The notes under the pieces are model-generated. The model had not been told where the DNA came from. It worked only from the letters and a program-made list of their open reading frames with translations, and did no database searches. A program made the position numbers and the translations under genes. Shown one piece after another: positions 8,731 through 17,780 of a stretch of 47,029 nucleotides of DNA. Each line of letters begins with the position of its first letter. Within the stretch, counting starts at the first letter, position 1. Origin of the DNA: an uncultured Verrucomicrobia subdivision 3 bacterium (GTDB taxonomy: Bacteria; Verrucomicrobiota; Verrucomicrobiia; Limisphaerales; DASXHY01); contig CALBZA010000062.1 of assembly GCA_937890005.1 (NCBI GenBank), forward strand, positions 1 through 47,029. The letters run 5' to 3'.

Positions 8731-9026
8731 ACCGGGAAACTTCAAGCACGGCACGCAAAGGGTTCTGTATTTTCGTGGATGTCTTCCTCGAAGGATCGAT
8801 GCCCTGCGTGAGCGACGAAAACGGCTATATCATCTTCGAATCTGAATTGGAGGCGCAGAAGGAAATTGCTGATCACCAGATGACCCGGCTTCGGGAATTC
8901 CTTGATGGAGATCGAGAATTTGAAGACGCCATCCAGGTTGATGAATTTGTGGTTCCGGTGACTGTTCTTCCTGATGGTACGATTGTGGACGAGGCTGGAA
9001 ACTGCTTTAGTCCGAAACCGGATTGA
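8727..9026 (+). CDS. Conserved small protein, second of a coupled pair
   Basis: A 99-residue protein whose ATG overlaps the preceding stop. It contains VDVFLEGSMPCVSDENGYIIFESELEAQKEIADHQMTRL-type sequence (given here in fragments: VDVFLEGSMPCVSDENG, then ELEAQKEIADH) and ends in a beta-rich part, FVVPVTVLPDGTIVDEAG. No membrane segment or catalytic signature is visible. The pair lies between an HNH nuclease (divergent) and the AsmA operon (convergent). Its function is unknown, and a role with its coupled partner is inferred only from the overlap. Confidence 0.65.
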   Translation: MNRETSSTARKGFCIFVDVFLEGSMPCVSDENGYIIFESELEAQKEIADHQMTRLREFLDGDREFEDAIQVDEFVVPVTVLPDGTIVDEAGNCFSPKPD

Positions 9027-9347
9027 TCTTGGATCGGTTCCATTTAATCGGAATCTCAACGGCTGATCCGACGGATTTTGAGAAGAATCCAGTCGTGACG
9101 CAGAAGTTCTTTTTGTGAGTGGCGGTACATTCCCGTCCGCAACCTCTCATCGCGCGGAAGAATGCTCCGTGCTCCGGATTGTACTCTTCACGCGGAGTGG
9201 ATTCGTGGGAGATGCTGTTTGGATCGGTTTCGAAACGAAATGTTCGACGACAGCAAAAACGGGGAGATGCCATACGGCAACAAGCTCAGCCTTCCTTTGC
9301 GTCCTTCAATCTCTGCGCCTTTGCGTTGAGCTGAAGCGGCGTCAGTG
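9027..9347. other. Intergenic stretch, no convincing gene
   Basis: This stretch separates two convergent units. Near 9295-9335 it holds a copy of a low-complexity repeat (CTTTGCGTCC...GCGCCTTTGCG) that is also recognisable at 26009-26036 and 26280-26312. An 88-codon minus-strand frame at 9007-9273 has no start signal or family I can name. Confidence 0.5.
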
Positions 9348-12300
9348 TCACGGATTCGGCTGCTGCGACGGTGACGTGTTTCCGGGCGGGGGCAGGTCGG
9401 GCGCGATTTCCTTCAGGTAACGAAACGGCTGGAACGGCAGCAGCAGGACTTTGGGAACGAAGTAAACCGGTTCGCTCTTTGGCTCGCCCAGTGTTCCCGT
9501 GAAGCGGTATTCGAACACTTTCGTCCCCGGCCACAAGGTCAGGCTCAGCAACCGTCCCACAGCAGGCGTGTCGCGGAGCAGTTCCGCCTGCGCGCGCGCG
9601 TCCACTTCGCCTGTGGCGATGTCCACCGTGCCGGAATATTGCAGCCGCATCATCGAGGCGCCGATTTCCAGGTTGTCGGAGTGCATCACGCCGTTGGTGA
9701 TGACGAAATTCGCCCGCGCTTCACGCGCCCGGCTGCTGCCAAGGCCCATTCCGGGGACAATGCCGTCCAGCACGGGCGACAAAACCCCGAACAACGGAAT
9801 GTCCCAGATCAGTCCGTCGCGAAGTTCGAATCGTCCGCTGCCCTGGATGCTGTGAAGATTTGTGGAACTGGCATCGGTCACCGTGAGACGTCCGCTCAGC
9901 CGTCCCTCCAGCCTGTTGGTTCTTGGAAGCAGATCGCTCATCAACAGATGCAGGTCGGCGTCATTTGCGAGGACATCGAATCCGAAACGGGCGCCACCTC
10001 CGGCTTCGCGGAAATCGAACGTTGCGTTGCCGGTGGCTGTGCCGCGGTAGAACCGTGCGTGCAGACCTTCCAGTTCCAGGTGTTCGCCAACCCAATGAAT
10101 TCTTCCGGAAATGTGCGGCAGCCGGAACTTCCACCATTCGAACGGACCGCCCTCCAGCACGAAGTGAAGGTCGGCATCCTGTTCGTGTCGCATGGGAATC
10201 ACGCCGTTCACGGTGGCTGAAACCGGATTCATGAAACGATACGGATCCATGTGCCTTGCGACCATTGGTCCGACGGCGCGCGTGATCACAGCCGGATCGG
10301 CCACGCCGTTGGCGTTCGTCAGGTAGATCTTCCAGTTCGGAATGTCGATATCGACGCTGGTTGCCGATCCGTATTGCGTGCCGCCGGCGCGGGAGGCGCG
10401 CGGTTCAATGATGCGGACGTAGCGGTTCGTGTATTCGATCGTTGCCGTTGCGTGGTCAAACGATTCCTCACGGATCAGAAAATTGGTGGCGGCAATCTGA
10501 ATCTTCGCGCCGATGCTGTCGTGATCGTACCATCGACCGCGGATTTCGCCTTTGATGGACGGCGGCTGCCTCAGGCCGATGATCGTGTAGATGCGCTGCT
10601 GTTTGGTTTCGAGCAATGGCTTGAGGGCGGCGAGGTCGATCGCGCTGTCGATTTTGAACCAGTAATCACGAGTCGCCTCGTTGGAAACATGGACCAGCTT
10701 CAGATCGCCCTCGGTGCGGTGGGCGACGAGATCGGGCAGGCGCCAGAAGAGGTTGGAGTAACCGAAGTGGGATTGCGCCGCGTTGAACTGCACGCCGCGA
10801 AAACTGCCTTCGCCAACGTCGAAATGTCCGTCGAGCAAAATGGTGGGGCGCACTTCATTCCGCCAGTCGGCGTTTGAAAGATTTGTCCACGCCGGAAGCG
10901 TCATCGCTCCGGACGCCTTCAATTTCGGCGGCACCGTCCACGCGAACTGCTGAATCCATTGCCGGCTTTTCTCCGTCAGCAGCGGACCGATTTTCTGCGC
11001 ATCGAAATCGGAGTTCCCGTTGAACCGAAATTCCCGCGTGGCGACATCGACCGCGGCATCTGCGGCGACATTGCCGCCATAAAGTGTCCCGGCCAGGTGA
11101 TTCAACTTCAGATCGGGAGCGTCCCAGCTGGCGTCGCAGGAGAATTGATCCACGTTCAGCTTCGGCGATTTGATCCCCGAGAGTTCGGAATGCCAGCGGA
11201 GCGAATAGGGCGCGAGATTCGTCCAGAATCCCCAGCTGGAATCCAACGTTTCCAGAAGCGGCGCGGGTTCAAACGAGCCGGTCAGCTTCACCTGTTCCGC
11301 GGAACCGTGCGGGCTTTCGAATCCGGAAACTGCGATCGATCCCGAACCTGTTTGCGGCAGGGCATTGGTCATCGGGTGACGCCAGTTCGCGTTGATGCTG
11401 GCATTTCGCGCGGAGCCCCAGCGGGTGTGAAGCGCGGCGGCGGAAAGCTCGAGTTGTGCGCCGATGAGATTCGTGTCGGGCAGTTCGGAGATGAGATGCA
11501 GGTTGAGATTCAGGTTCGTGGCGCCGGCCCAGCGTGTCTGCGCGCTTGCGGCATTCAGCTGAAGGTCCACTTGCGAGACGATGTTGCTCGTGCCGGGAAG
11601 CATCACGACGGTGAGGAAGGCATCTTCAACCTTTCCCCACGGCGTGTCGGCGTCCGGCGTGCTGACGTTCAGGCGAACCGTGAAACTCTGGATTTCGCGC
11701 ACGTCGCCGCGCACATCGAGATTCAATTCCGGCGGCGTGGCAAAATGAATCCGCTCCAGCGTGTCGGCAAGCTGCTGAAGCCGTCGTTGCACCGCGCCGG
11801 GTTCGGACGGTTTTCTGGGCGTGGTTCGCAGTTCGCGCAGAGCTGAGGCATTGGTCAACACGCCGCCGAGGTTCAGCTTCGCGCCGGCAAACTGTGCCTG
11901 GAACTGGTTGAGTTCCCAGAGATCGTTTGGCAAAAGGCGGAGTTCGGTTTGAATTTTCTCCAGCGCGATCTTGCGGCTTGGCGCGTTGGTGTCGGAAATC
12001 TCCCAGTCGAGTTCGCCGTCCTTCAATACCAGTCCGCGCACCTGGAGTTGAAGCCGGAGCAGGGCGCGATAGTCGATTTCCACCTCGGCTTCCTTCACGG
12101 TAAAGCGCGGGGCAACGGTGCCGTCCGAGCGCACGAACTGAACTTTCTCTGCAACGATGCCGCGGTTCCATCGCCAGCGCATGCGTTCGAACTGAAGATC
12201 GATGCCGCGATGATTGAGTCGCGTGAGCAACGGGCGCTTGATGAAGTCGGGGAGCCCGATGCGGTTCAAGTACAGCAGGCAGCAGAGCAGGATGAGAATC

Positions 12301-12380
12301 ACCGAGAGCACGGCGATGCGGAACCTGCGGAAGTAGATCCGGCAGGTTCTCCAGAAGCCGCGCTTTTCAGTCTTCGCCAT
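9348..12380 (-). CDS. AsmA/TamB/YhdP-like envelope protein
   Basis: A protein of about 1010 residues from the ATG at 12380, two bases after the preceding gene's stop (a TTG at 12386 is also in frame). A basic N-terminus is followed by one membrane helix (IAVLSVILILLCCLLYL, about 22-38). A long beta-rich periplasmic region follows, with repeated statements of the type GQLRLRDGLIWDIPLFG and TLGEPKSEPVYF near the end, where AsmA-like C-terminal domains lie. This family forms bridge-like hydrophobic grooves that carry lipids or organise outer-membrane biogenesis. As the last gene of the ABC/GldG/DUF4340 run it probably acts in the same envelope function. The fold assignment rests on sequence pattern. 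Confidence 0.75.
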   Translation of the reverse strand: MAKTEKRGFWRTCRIYFRRFRIAVLSVILILLCCLLYLNRIGLPDFIKRPLLTRLNHRGIDLQFERMRWRWNRGIVAEKVQFVRSDGTVAPRFTVKEAEVEIDYRALLRLQLQVRGLVLKDGELDWEISDTNAPSRKIALEKIQTELRLLPNDLWELNQFQAQFAGAKLNLGGVLTNASALRELRTTPRKPSEPGAVQRRLQQLADTLERIHFATPPELNLDVRGDVREIQSFTVRLNVSTPDADTPWGKVEDAFLTVVMLPGTSNIVSQVDLQLNAASAQTRWAGATNLNLNLHLISELPDTNLIGAQLELSAAALHTRWGSARNASINANWRHPMTNALPQTGSGSIAVSGFESPHGSAEQVKLTGSFEPAPLLETLDSSWGFWTNLAPYSLRWHSELSGIKSPKLNVDQFSCDASWDAPDLKLNHLAGTLYGGNVAADAAVDVATREFRFNGNSDFDAQKIGPLLTEKSRQWIQQFAWTVPPKLKASGAMTLPAWTNLSNADWRNEVRPTILLDGHFDVGEGSFRGVQFNAAQSHFGYSNLFWRLPDLVAHRTEGDLKLVHVSNEATRDYWFKIDSAIDLAALKPLLETKQQRIYTIIGLRQPPSIKGEIRGRWYDHDSIGAKIQIAATNFLIREESFDHATATIEYTNRYVRIIEPRASRAGGTQYGSATSVDIDIPNWKIYLTNANGVADPAVITRAVGPMVARHMDPYRFMNPVSATVNGVIPMRHEQDADLHFVLEGGPFEWWKFRLPHISGRIHWVGEHLELEGLHARFYRGTATGNATFDFREAGGGARFGFDVLANDADLHLLMSDLLPRTNRLEGRLSGRLTVTDASSTNLHSIQGSGRFELRDGLIWDIPLFGVLSPVLDGIVPGMGLGSSRAREARANFVITNGVMHSDNLEIGASMMRLQYSGTVDIATGEVDARAQAELLRDTPAVGRLLSLTLWPGTKVFEYRFTGTLGEPKSEPVYFVPKVLLLPFQPFRYLKEIAPDLPPPGNTSPSQQPNP

Positions 12381-12382
12381 CG

Positions 12383-14191
12383 TCAATGCGTCTCGGCCGG
12401 CAGCGTGAGGAACAGCTGGACGAACTGGTAAACCGTCCAGGGAAACTCAAACACCCACGTCTCGCCATCGAGCTTCGTCATGGCAAAGGGAAATTCCGAT
12501 GGCGCCGGTTTGCCGAATTCGACGGTGAGAATTTCGCCGCTCTTCAGCTCGATGCTGACGCGATGGGCCGTCTCCTTGAAGCCGTAGGCATCGATGTTCG
12601 CATCGCCGCGCTGAGCCCAGTAAGCGGCCGCAAGATCGCCAAGCCGCACCATCGATTCCTCCAGTTGTGCCGAAACGATGTCATCGACAATTCCCTGCGA
12701 GCCGGGCGCAAGCGTCCAGCTCTTCTCCGTTTTTCTCAGAAATTTCTTCGAGCGACCGCCCTGTTCGATTGTCACACCGGCGACCTGTGCGGGAGTGAAG
12801 TTCCAGATCCGGCGCTCGCGCATCTGCCAGCTTGCGGACGGGAATTGATTGAGAACGGCGGGTTCCAGCCGGTAAACGAAGCTTTCGCCCTGAACGCGCG
12901 CGAACATGGTTTCATTGGTCCCGATGTCCAGTTGCGCCATCAACATGTTTGTTCCGACGTCCGCAGCGAGATTCGCGTGGAAGATGAATTTCCGGAACGG
13001 CTGCGTGAGGCCGTACTTGGGAAGGTCGGCGGCGGGCACGACATCCTTCTCAATCTGCGCCGATGTGACCTGAAGGTTTGTGAATGCTGCGATCACCTGC
13101 ATTGTGAGATTGCTGTCGGCAGGAAGATTCTGAGGCATCACGCGCCAGGCGCCATTTTCGGAGCGAATGAGCGAGAATTGTTCGTCGGCGTGGAAATCGA
13201 TCTGATCCGGCGGAAACGGCAGCGCGAGCAGGTGCGGATCGAAGAAGTCGCGGAAACCGTGAGTGTGAGCGGAGGACCACGATTTGAAGAATGTATTTGG
13301 CACGGTGACAACCGTTGCCTGATCGGCGCGGCGGGCATAGACGAGATTCGTGTTTCCAGCCGGGCTTTCTCCGAAATCGATCCGCGCCACGGTATTTGTT
13401 CCGTTCAGAAGATTCAGACTCAACTTTGGCGGAAGAAGACCGAAGGATTCCAAATCCGCCGCGGGATCATCGGTCACGAATTCCTGCGCACGCATCGTCG
13501 GAAGCTGATTCAACGTCTGGGTCACTTTAGTGCTGTCGGCACGCGTGTCATTGGGCGAAAGCATTCGCCACTGGCGGTTGTTGGAATTGAGTTCCAGTTC
13601 CAACACTTTCGCGGCGTTCGTGACGAGGACCCGGTCGAAACCGACATGCGCCCAATCAAGGATCGCGGTGTCGCGCCACGGACTCGGTGAAGTGGGAATC
13701 AATTGCAACACGGAAGCGTCAACGACATGAACGCCGTCCACGCCGACCAGCTGCACGTACACGCGATCGCCGGCTGGTGTGCGATTGCCGATGAGCAGAA
13801 AGTGTTTCTTGATGTCGATCATCAGCGAGCACTGGGGCGACGCGAAACCGAACTGTGTTTCCCAGTCGGGCGTTGCGGCGAGTTCGGTGGCGGAGAGGTA
13901 GGGCGCTGCGGTGAGTTTTGACAGCGTTTCGAGGAGAGCATCGATGCGTTTCCCGTTCGCGGCGTAGGCGATCGGTTCGCGCAATGTCCAGCCGTCGTTG
14001 GTGCGGACGGCGACGATCGCGCGCTCGCCCCTGGGCTGGAGTTGAATCGTTTTGACCGATTCGGGATTGAAACCGGGAAGAACGGCAGGCGGCCCGGCGG
14101 GATCGAGATTGATATGCCGTTCGAAAAAGAAGATGAACGCGAACAGACCTGCCGCGACTGCCAGCAAAACCAAAGTCTTCTTCGGGTTCAT
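12383..14191 (-). CDS. DUF4340 domain protein, membrane-anchored
   Basis: A 602-residue protein with an N-terminal membrane helix (TLVLLAVAAGLFAFIFFFE, about 5-23) and a long beta-rich extracytoplasmic part. It carries the DUF4340 features: GFNPESVKTIQLQPRGE, then an R-T-N-D-G-W-x-L-REP segment, repeated twice along the chain (about 45-230 and about 320-600). In PVC bacteria and Bacteroidota this family sits directly after GldG-like proteins. The gene starts one base past the GldG-like stop (14193) and runs almost into the AsmA-like gene, so all are probably one mRNA. The biochemical role is unknown. Confidence 0.82.
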   Translation of the reverse strand: MNPKKTLVLLAVAAGLFAFIFFFERHINLDPAGPPAVLPGFNPESVKTIQLQPRGERAIVAVRTNDGWTLREPIAYAANGKRIDALLETLSKLTAAPYLSATELAATPDWETQFGFASPQCSLMIDIKKHFLLIGNRTPAGDRVYVQLVGVDGVHVVDASVLQLIPTSPSPWRDTAILDWAHVGFDRVLVTNAAKVLELELNSNNRQWRMLSPNDTRADSTKVTQTLNQLPTMRAQEFVTDDPAADLESFGLLPPKLSLNLLNGTNTVARIDFGESPAGNTNLVYARRADQATVVTVPNTFFKSWSSAHTHGFRDFFDPHLLALPFPPDQIDFHADEQFSLIRSENGAWRVMPQNLPADSNLTMQVIAAFTNLQVTSAQIEKDVVPAADLPKYGLTQPFRKFIFHANLAADVGTNMLMAQLDIGTNETMFARVQGESFVYRLEPAVLNQFPSASWQMRERRIWNFTPAQVAGVTIEQGGRSKKFLRKTEKSWTLAPGSQGIVDDIVSAQLEESMVRLGDLAAAYWAQRGDANIDAYGFKETAHRVSIELKSGEILTVEFGKPAPSEFPFAMTKLDGETWVFEFPWTVYQFVQLFLTLPAETH

Positions 14192-14192
14192 G

Positions 14193-15656
14193 CTATTTGC
14201 GCCGGACCAGCCAGATCACTCCGCCAAAGAGCAGGATGCCGCCGGGAACTGCACCGAGCAGAATCCACTGGAGCGTCCGCATTTTCGACTGTGTTACGAC
14301 CAGGCGGAATTCAGTGACCGGTTTGGGGCCGACGCCTTCGAGCAGAAAATTCCGTTCGCCCAGCCAGTTCACCGCGCCGTGGAGGAAGTCGCGGTTCGCC
14401 ACGAGCTCAATGTTGCGGTTGTTCAGAAGGAACGAATCGCCGACGACCAGCATCCGCGTGGCGCCGCGTTCGCGAATCGGACCTTTCACGGTTGCATCCA
14501 CCGCAACCATCACCGAACGAAGCGCCGTTTTCTGCGATTTGTCGCTGTAGAGATACGCATCGCGGCAGAACGCCACCGGCTCCACTTTGACATCCGGATT
14601 TTCGACGGTGTTGGTCACGTAACTGACAGGGCGGGGGACAAGCATGTAAAGGCCGGAGCCGACCGCGGGATTGAGCGCGGGATGAAGCGAGAAGGCGCTG
14701 ACGACCAGATTTTTTCCAGTGGCCGGATCCAGCGCGGCGGGATCAATCACGAGGTCTGAACCGACATGAACTCCCCACGGCAGCAGGGCTTCTTCAAGGC
14801 CGGACGGTTTCGCCGCGGAACGGGCGTCGAACAACGCAAAGAGCCGGCCGCCTTCCGAGAGATATTTGCTCACCTTGGCAATTTCGAAATCAAGCAGCGC
14901 CGTCGTGGGACCGGCGACAATCAGAAGATTGCAATCCATCGGCACTTCATTGGTGCCGGTCAACGAGAGCGGCTGGATGTCGATGTAATTCTGTCGAAGC
15001 ACGCTGGCAAAGGTCTGATAACCGGCCTCGCTTGCGTCGGTGAGTGAATGTTCGCCGTGACCTTCGACGTAATAGGCTTTGAGCGGCGTTGGATTGATGA
15101 CCGAGAGCAGGGCGCCGGTGAAAAGCATTTCTCCGTTGAACGCAACCGGCTTGCGGCGGAACTCGCGTTCCGTGCTGCCCTCGACGGCTTCGAGCGTGTA
15201 TTGCGTCAGGATTTTCGAATCGACGATCTTGGAGCGGCCTTCGCAGTCGAAGATGACGAAGTTGTTGTTGGTCGATGCGCCGAGATTGTATTTGGCCTTG
15301 ATCTCCTGCGCGGTTCCGGGATCGCGATAATAATCCACCGTGCGGAGGGCCAGCTTCGGATTCGTGGAACGGTATTCCTTCAGCAGCTCCATCACGTCGC
15401 CGTACATCGGTTCGTCGCGATCGTAGTAAACGGTGATCTGGACATCGTTCGTGATGGAACGGACGAACTTTTCTGTGCGAGAGGAGAGTTGAACCTTGCT
15501 GTTGCTGCTCAGGTGGACGCGCTTGAAATAGCGGCTGGCGAGGTAATTGGCCATGACCACCAGCGCGAGGACAACCACGGTCGCAAGAACGACGTTGAAG
15601 CCGATGCCCCAGCGTTGGGCGGGCGAGAAACTCGGTTTGTTCGGATCGTTGGCCAT
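14193..15656 (-). CDS. GldG-like ABC-transporter auxiliary protein
   Basis: A protein of 487 residues from the ATG at 15656, two bases after the permease stop; an upstream ATG at 15680 would overlap the permease. An N-terminal membrane helix (FNVVLATVVVLALVVMANYLA) is followed by the GldG region (SSRTEKFVRSITNDVQITVYYD, given in the range about 45-70). A glutamine-amidotransferase-like fold follows (AYYVEGHGEHSL, CNLLIVAGPT, LSEGGRLFALFD). A C-terminal membrane helix (GGILLFGGVIWLVRRK) ends the protein. In gliding Bacteroidota GldG works with GldA and GldF as an ABC complex; outside gliding bacteria the homologues have unknown export or envelope roles. Confidence 0.85.
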   Translation of the reverse strand: MANDPNKPSFSPAQRWGIGFNVVLATVVVLALVVMANYLASRYFKRVHLSSNSKVQLSSRTEKFVRSITNDVQITVYYDRDEPMYGDVMELLKEYRSTNPKLALRTVDYYRDPGTAQEIKAKYNLGASTNNNFVIFDCEGRSKIVDSKILTQYTLEAVEGSTEREFRRKPVAFNGEMLFTGALLSVINPTPLKAYYVEGHGEHSLTDASEAGYQTFASVLRQNYIDIQPLSLTGTNEVPMDCNLLIVAGPTTALLDFEIAKVSKYLSEGGRLFALFDARSAAKPSGLEEALLPWGVHVGSDLVIDPAALDPATGKNLVVSAFSLHPALNPAVGSGLYMLVPRPVSYVTNTVENPDVKVEPVAFCRDAYLYSDKSQKTALRSVMVAVDATVKGPIRERGATRMLVVGDSFLLNNRNIELVANRDFLHGAVNWLGERNFLLEGVGPKPVTEFRLVVTQSKMRTLQWILLGAVPGGILLFGGVIWLVRRK

Positions 15657-15657
15657 G

Positions 15658-16407
15658 TTATTTCCAGCGGCGGCTTTCAATCACCCGCAATGTCAGAAAA
15701 AGGAAGAGCGCCGAAACCGACAGGCAGAGGATCATTGGACGCGTGTCCACAACCCCGCGAACGAAATCGTGCATCTGATCCGGAAGCGCAAAGAACGCGA
15801 GCAGCTTCGCCTGCCAGCTGGTTCCTGAAACGCCCTTGGTCAAAAAGCTCAGCATGAACACGCCGACGCTCAGGACGAGGCTGATCATTGCCGCAGTCAC
15901 CTGGCTTTTTGTCAGCGCCGACGCAAAGCAGCCGAGCGAAAGAAACATGCAGCCGAGCAGGAAAATTCCAACAAATGTGGCGCCAATCACACCGGGATCG
16001 AGCGGCGCGGCGCCCTGCGTGAAATGCCGGATCAGGAAAATGCAGCCGAGCAGCGGAAGCCACATCACCATGTAGAAGATCACCGATGCAGTGAACTTTG
16101 CGGCGACCACCTGGAAATCGTTCACGGGCGTTGTCATCAGGGTTTCATACGTTCCAGTGAACTTCTCCAGCGCGAAGAGGCGCATGGTGATGACAGGAAC
16201 CGCAAGGATCAGAATCAGCCAGAAGAACTGCGTCATGTAGAACAGCTCGGTGACTGGCATTGGCGTCGGATCATTTCCAAGATTGATCAGCAGCACGACG
16301 AAGCTGAGTCCGATGAGAAACGCCGCCGCGGCGATGATCACGTAGCCCGTGAGTGAGAAAAAGAACCCGCCGAGTTCGCGGCGGACCAGGGTCAAGTAGG
16401 CCTGCAT
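15658..16407 (-). CDS. ABC-2 type permease, GldF-like
   Basis: A 249-residue integral membrane protein with about six helices, for example LTGYVIIAAAAFLIGLSFVV (about 19-38), FFWLILILAVPVITM (about 61-75) and LCLSVSALFLFLTLRV near the end. The motif RLFALEKFTGTYETLMTTPV (about 76-95) is the cytoplasmic coupling segment typical of ABC-2/GldF permeases. Its start codon overlaps the stop of the ATPase gene (TAATG at 16407), which fits translation in fixed ratio with the ATPase. Substrate unknown; lipid, polysaccharide or an envelope component is inferred from the neighbours. Confidence 0.87.
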   Translation of the reverse strand: MQAYLTLVRRELGGFFFSLTGYVIIAAAAFLIGLSFVVLLINLGNDPTPMPVTELFYMTQFFWLILILAVPVITMRLFALEKFTGTYETLMTTPVNDFQVVAAKFTASVIFYMVMWLPLLGCIFLIRHFTQGAAPLDPGVIGATFVGIFLLGCMFLSLGCFASALTKSQVTAAMISLVLSVGVFMLSFLTKGVSGTSWQAKLLAFFALPDQMHDFVRGVVDTRPMILCLSVSALFLFLTLRVIESRRWK

Positions 16408-17369
16408 TACGCTTCCTCCTCCTCATCGGCGCGCGTCACATGGACGTAAATGTCCTCCAGCGAATGACGGCTGCGGGTCAGTTCGCGCAGAAACCATCCG
16501 CGCTCCTGAACGATTGCAAACACCTGCGGACGGATGTCGATGCCTTCGCGCGGGGTGAGGGCGCAGCGATAAAATTCGCCTTCCGCCGCCGAGACATCGA
16601 ACTGTTCGATTTCAGGAATCTGCATCCAGCATTCGATCAACTCGGCTTCGGGCGCGGCGATTTCTGCGATCACCTGGCTGTTGCTGCTCATGAACCGTTG
16701 CAGGTTCTCCGGAGTGTCCGACGCCAGCACCTTGCCCTGATACATGATCAGCATCCGGTTACAGGTCATCTCCGCCTCGGGAAGAATGTGGGTTGAAATC
16801 AAAACCGTGTGCGATCCGGCAAGGCTCTTGATCAATTGCCGCACGGAACGGATTTGATGCGGATCGAGCCCGATTGTCGGTTCGTCGAGAATGATCAATT
16901 CCGGCTCGTGCACCAGTGCGTCTGCGAGACCGACGCGCTGTTTGTAGCCTTTGGAAAGCTGGCCGATGATTTTGCGGCTCACGTCGGTCAGTCCGCACTG
17001 TTGCATCACCACATCGACGCGTTCCCGTGAACGCCGCCAGCCCAGTCCTTTGAGCCGGGCGCGGAACTTCAGGTATTCCCGGACGCGCATGTCGAGGTGC
17101 AGCGGATTGTTCTCCGGCATGAATCCGATCCGTCGGCGAACTTCGGTCGATTCCCGGAAAACATCGTAGCCGCCGACGCGAACGGTTCCGGATGTGGCCG
17201 GCATGAACGCCGACAGGATGCGCATCGTGGTGCTTTTGCCCGCGCCGTTCGGTCCAAGCAGGCCGACGATCTCGCCGCGTCCGACCGAAAAGGAGATATC
17301 CGACACAGCGGTGTGACCCGCGTATCGTTTGGTCAGGTTTGCAACCTCAATCATCAGGCCATTGCTCAT
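16407..17369 (-). CDS. ABC transporter ATP-binding protein, GldA-like
   Basis: A protein of 320 residues. The Walker A motif is GPNGAGKST (39-47), the signature region QLSKGYKQRVGLADAL lies at 137-152, and Walker B with the catalytic glutamate is LIILDEPTIGLDP (158-170), followed by the switch histidine in STHILPE. The extra C-terminal domain (about 225-320) is common in ATPases that pair with ABC-2 permeases. It is the first gene of the apparent five-gene operon. A second start at 17354 (MIEVANL) is possible. It powers the permease encoded next; the cargo is not evident. Confidence 0.9.
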   Translation of the reverse strand: MSNGLMIEVANLTKRYAGHTAVSDISFSVGRGEIVGLLGPNGAGKSTTMRILSAFMPATSGTVRVGGYDVFRESTEVRRRIGFMPENNPLHLDMRVREYLKFRARLKGLGWRRSRERVDVVMQQCGLTDVSRKIIGQLSKGYKQRVGLADALVHEPELIILDEPTIGLDPHQIRSVRQLIKSLAGSHTVLISTHILPEAEMTCNRMLIMYQGKVLASDTPENLQRFMSSNSQVIAEIAAPEAELIECWMQIPEIEQFDVSAAEGEFYRCALTPREGIDIRPQVFAIVQERGWFLRELTRSRHSLEDIYVHVTRADEEEEA

Positions 17370-17617
17370 GAACAGACGCGAAGCTTAGTCAATCGGCACT
17401 TGGCACAGCCAACAAAATTTTGTTTCTACCGCTCCGTCTGGTGCAACTGGTGAACTGCGCCATGAAATGTTCCCTCGCTCCGCACCGAAGCGCGGGGAGT
17501 GGAGGAGATTTCTTCCAAATGGATTTCGCGCTTTGAACCCATGAGTCGTCGGGAGGACTTGCTTTACCCGAACGATTTTCAAACCGAGCGGCAGCTCCGT
17601 CCTGCCAACAACAGGTA

Positions 17618-17639
17618 GGGCAAAGCTGCCGCTTTGCCC
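17618..17639. repeat. Short hairpin repeat GGGCAAAGC-TGCC-GCTTTGCCC
   Basis: A perfect 9-bp inverted repeat around TGCC. The surrounding AGGTAGGGCAAAGCTGCCGC matches AGGGAGGGCGAAGCTGCCGC near 37741, showing an interspersed family. Confidence 0.7.
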
Positions 17640-17694
17640 CATTCTCCGCACCGACCGGTGTGTTCTGTTCGTCAACGACATCACACCACGAAAT

Positions 17695-17730
17695 CTCCCT
17701 CTCCTCCGGCTTCGCTCGGAAGAGTGGGAG
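17695..17730 (-). terminator. Possible terminator downstream of the HtrA gene
   Basis: A 14-bp stem with two mismatches (17695-17708 with 17717-17730) and an 8-base loop lies about 50 bases past the protease stop. Only a weak T stretch follows on the minus strand, so it may instead be a palindromic repeat. Confidence 0.35.
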
Positions 17731-17780
17731 ACGTTGGTATCGCGCTTCGCTGAATGCTTCATCAATTCGGTTGCGTGTGT

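Larger units (their letters stand above)
17370..17780. other. Intergenic region with two hairpin repeats
   Basis: A 411-base stretch with no credible gene. It holds a perfect 9-bp hairpin (17618-17626 with 17631-17639, loop TGCC) that belongs to a short repeat also seen near 37738-37775, and a larger hairpin at 17695-17730. It presumably also contains the promoter of the leftward ABC operon. I cannot point to clear -35/-10 boxes. Confidence 0.5.

Noticed and set aside
9007..9273. Minus-strand 88-codon frame in the gap after the small gene pair
   Set aside because: It overlaps the end of the small gene, has no start signal, and I recognise no family.
9639..13690. Several long plus-strand frames opposite the AsmA-like and DUF4340 genes
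   Set aside because: They arise from the GC-rich codon usage of the minus-strand genes, which form a tight operon with membrane anchors and recognisable domains.
17385..17765. Minus-strand frame of 126 codons between the ABC ATPase and protease genes
   Set aside because: It spans two hairpin repeats, has no ribosome-binding site and no protein-like domain pattern.
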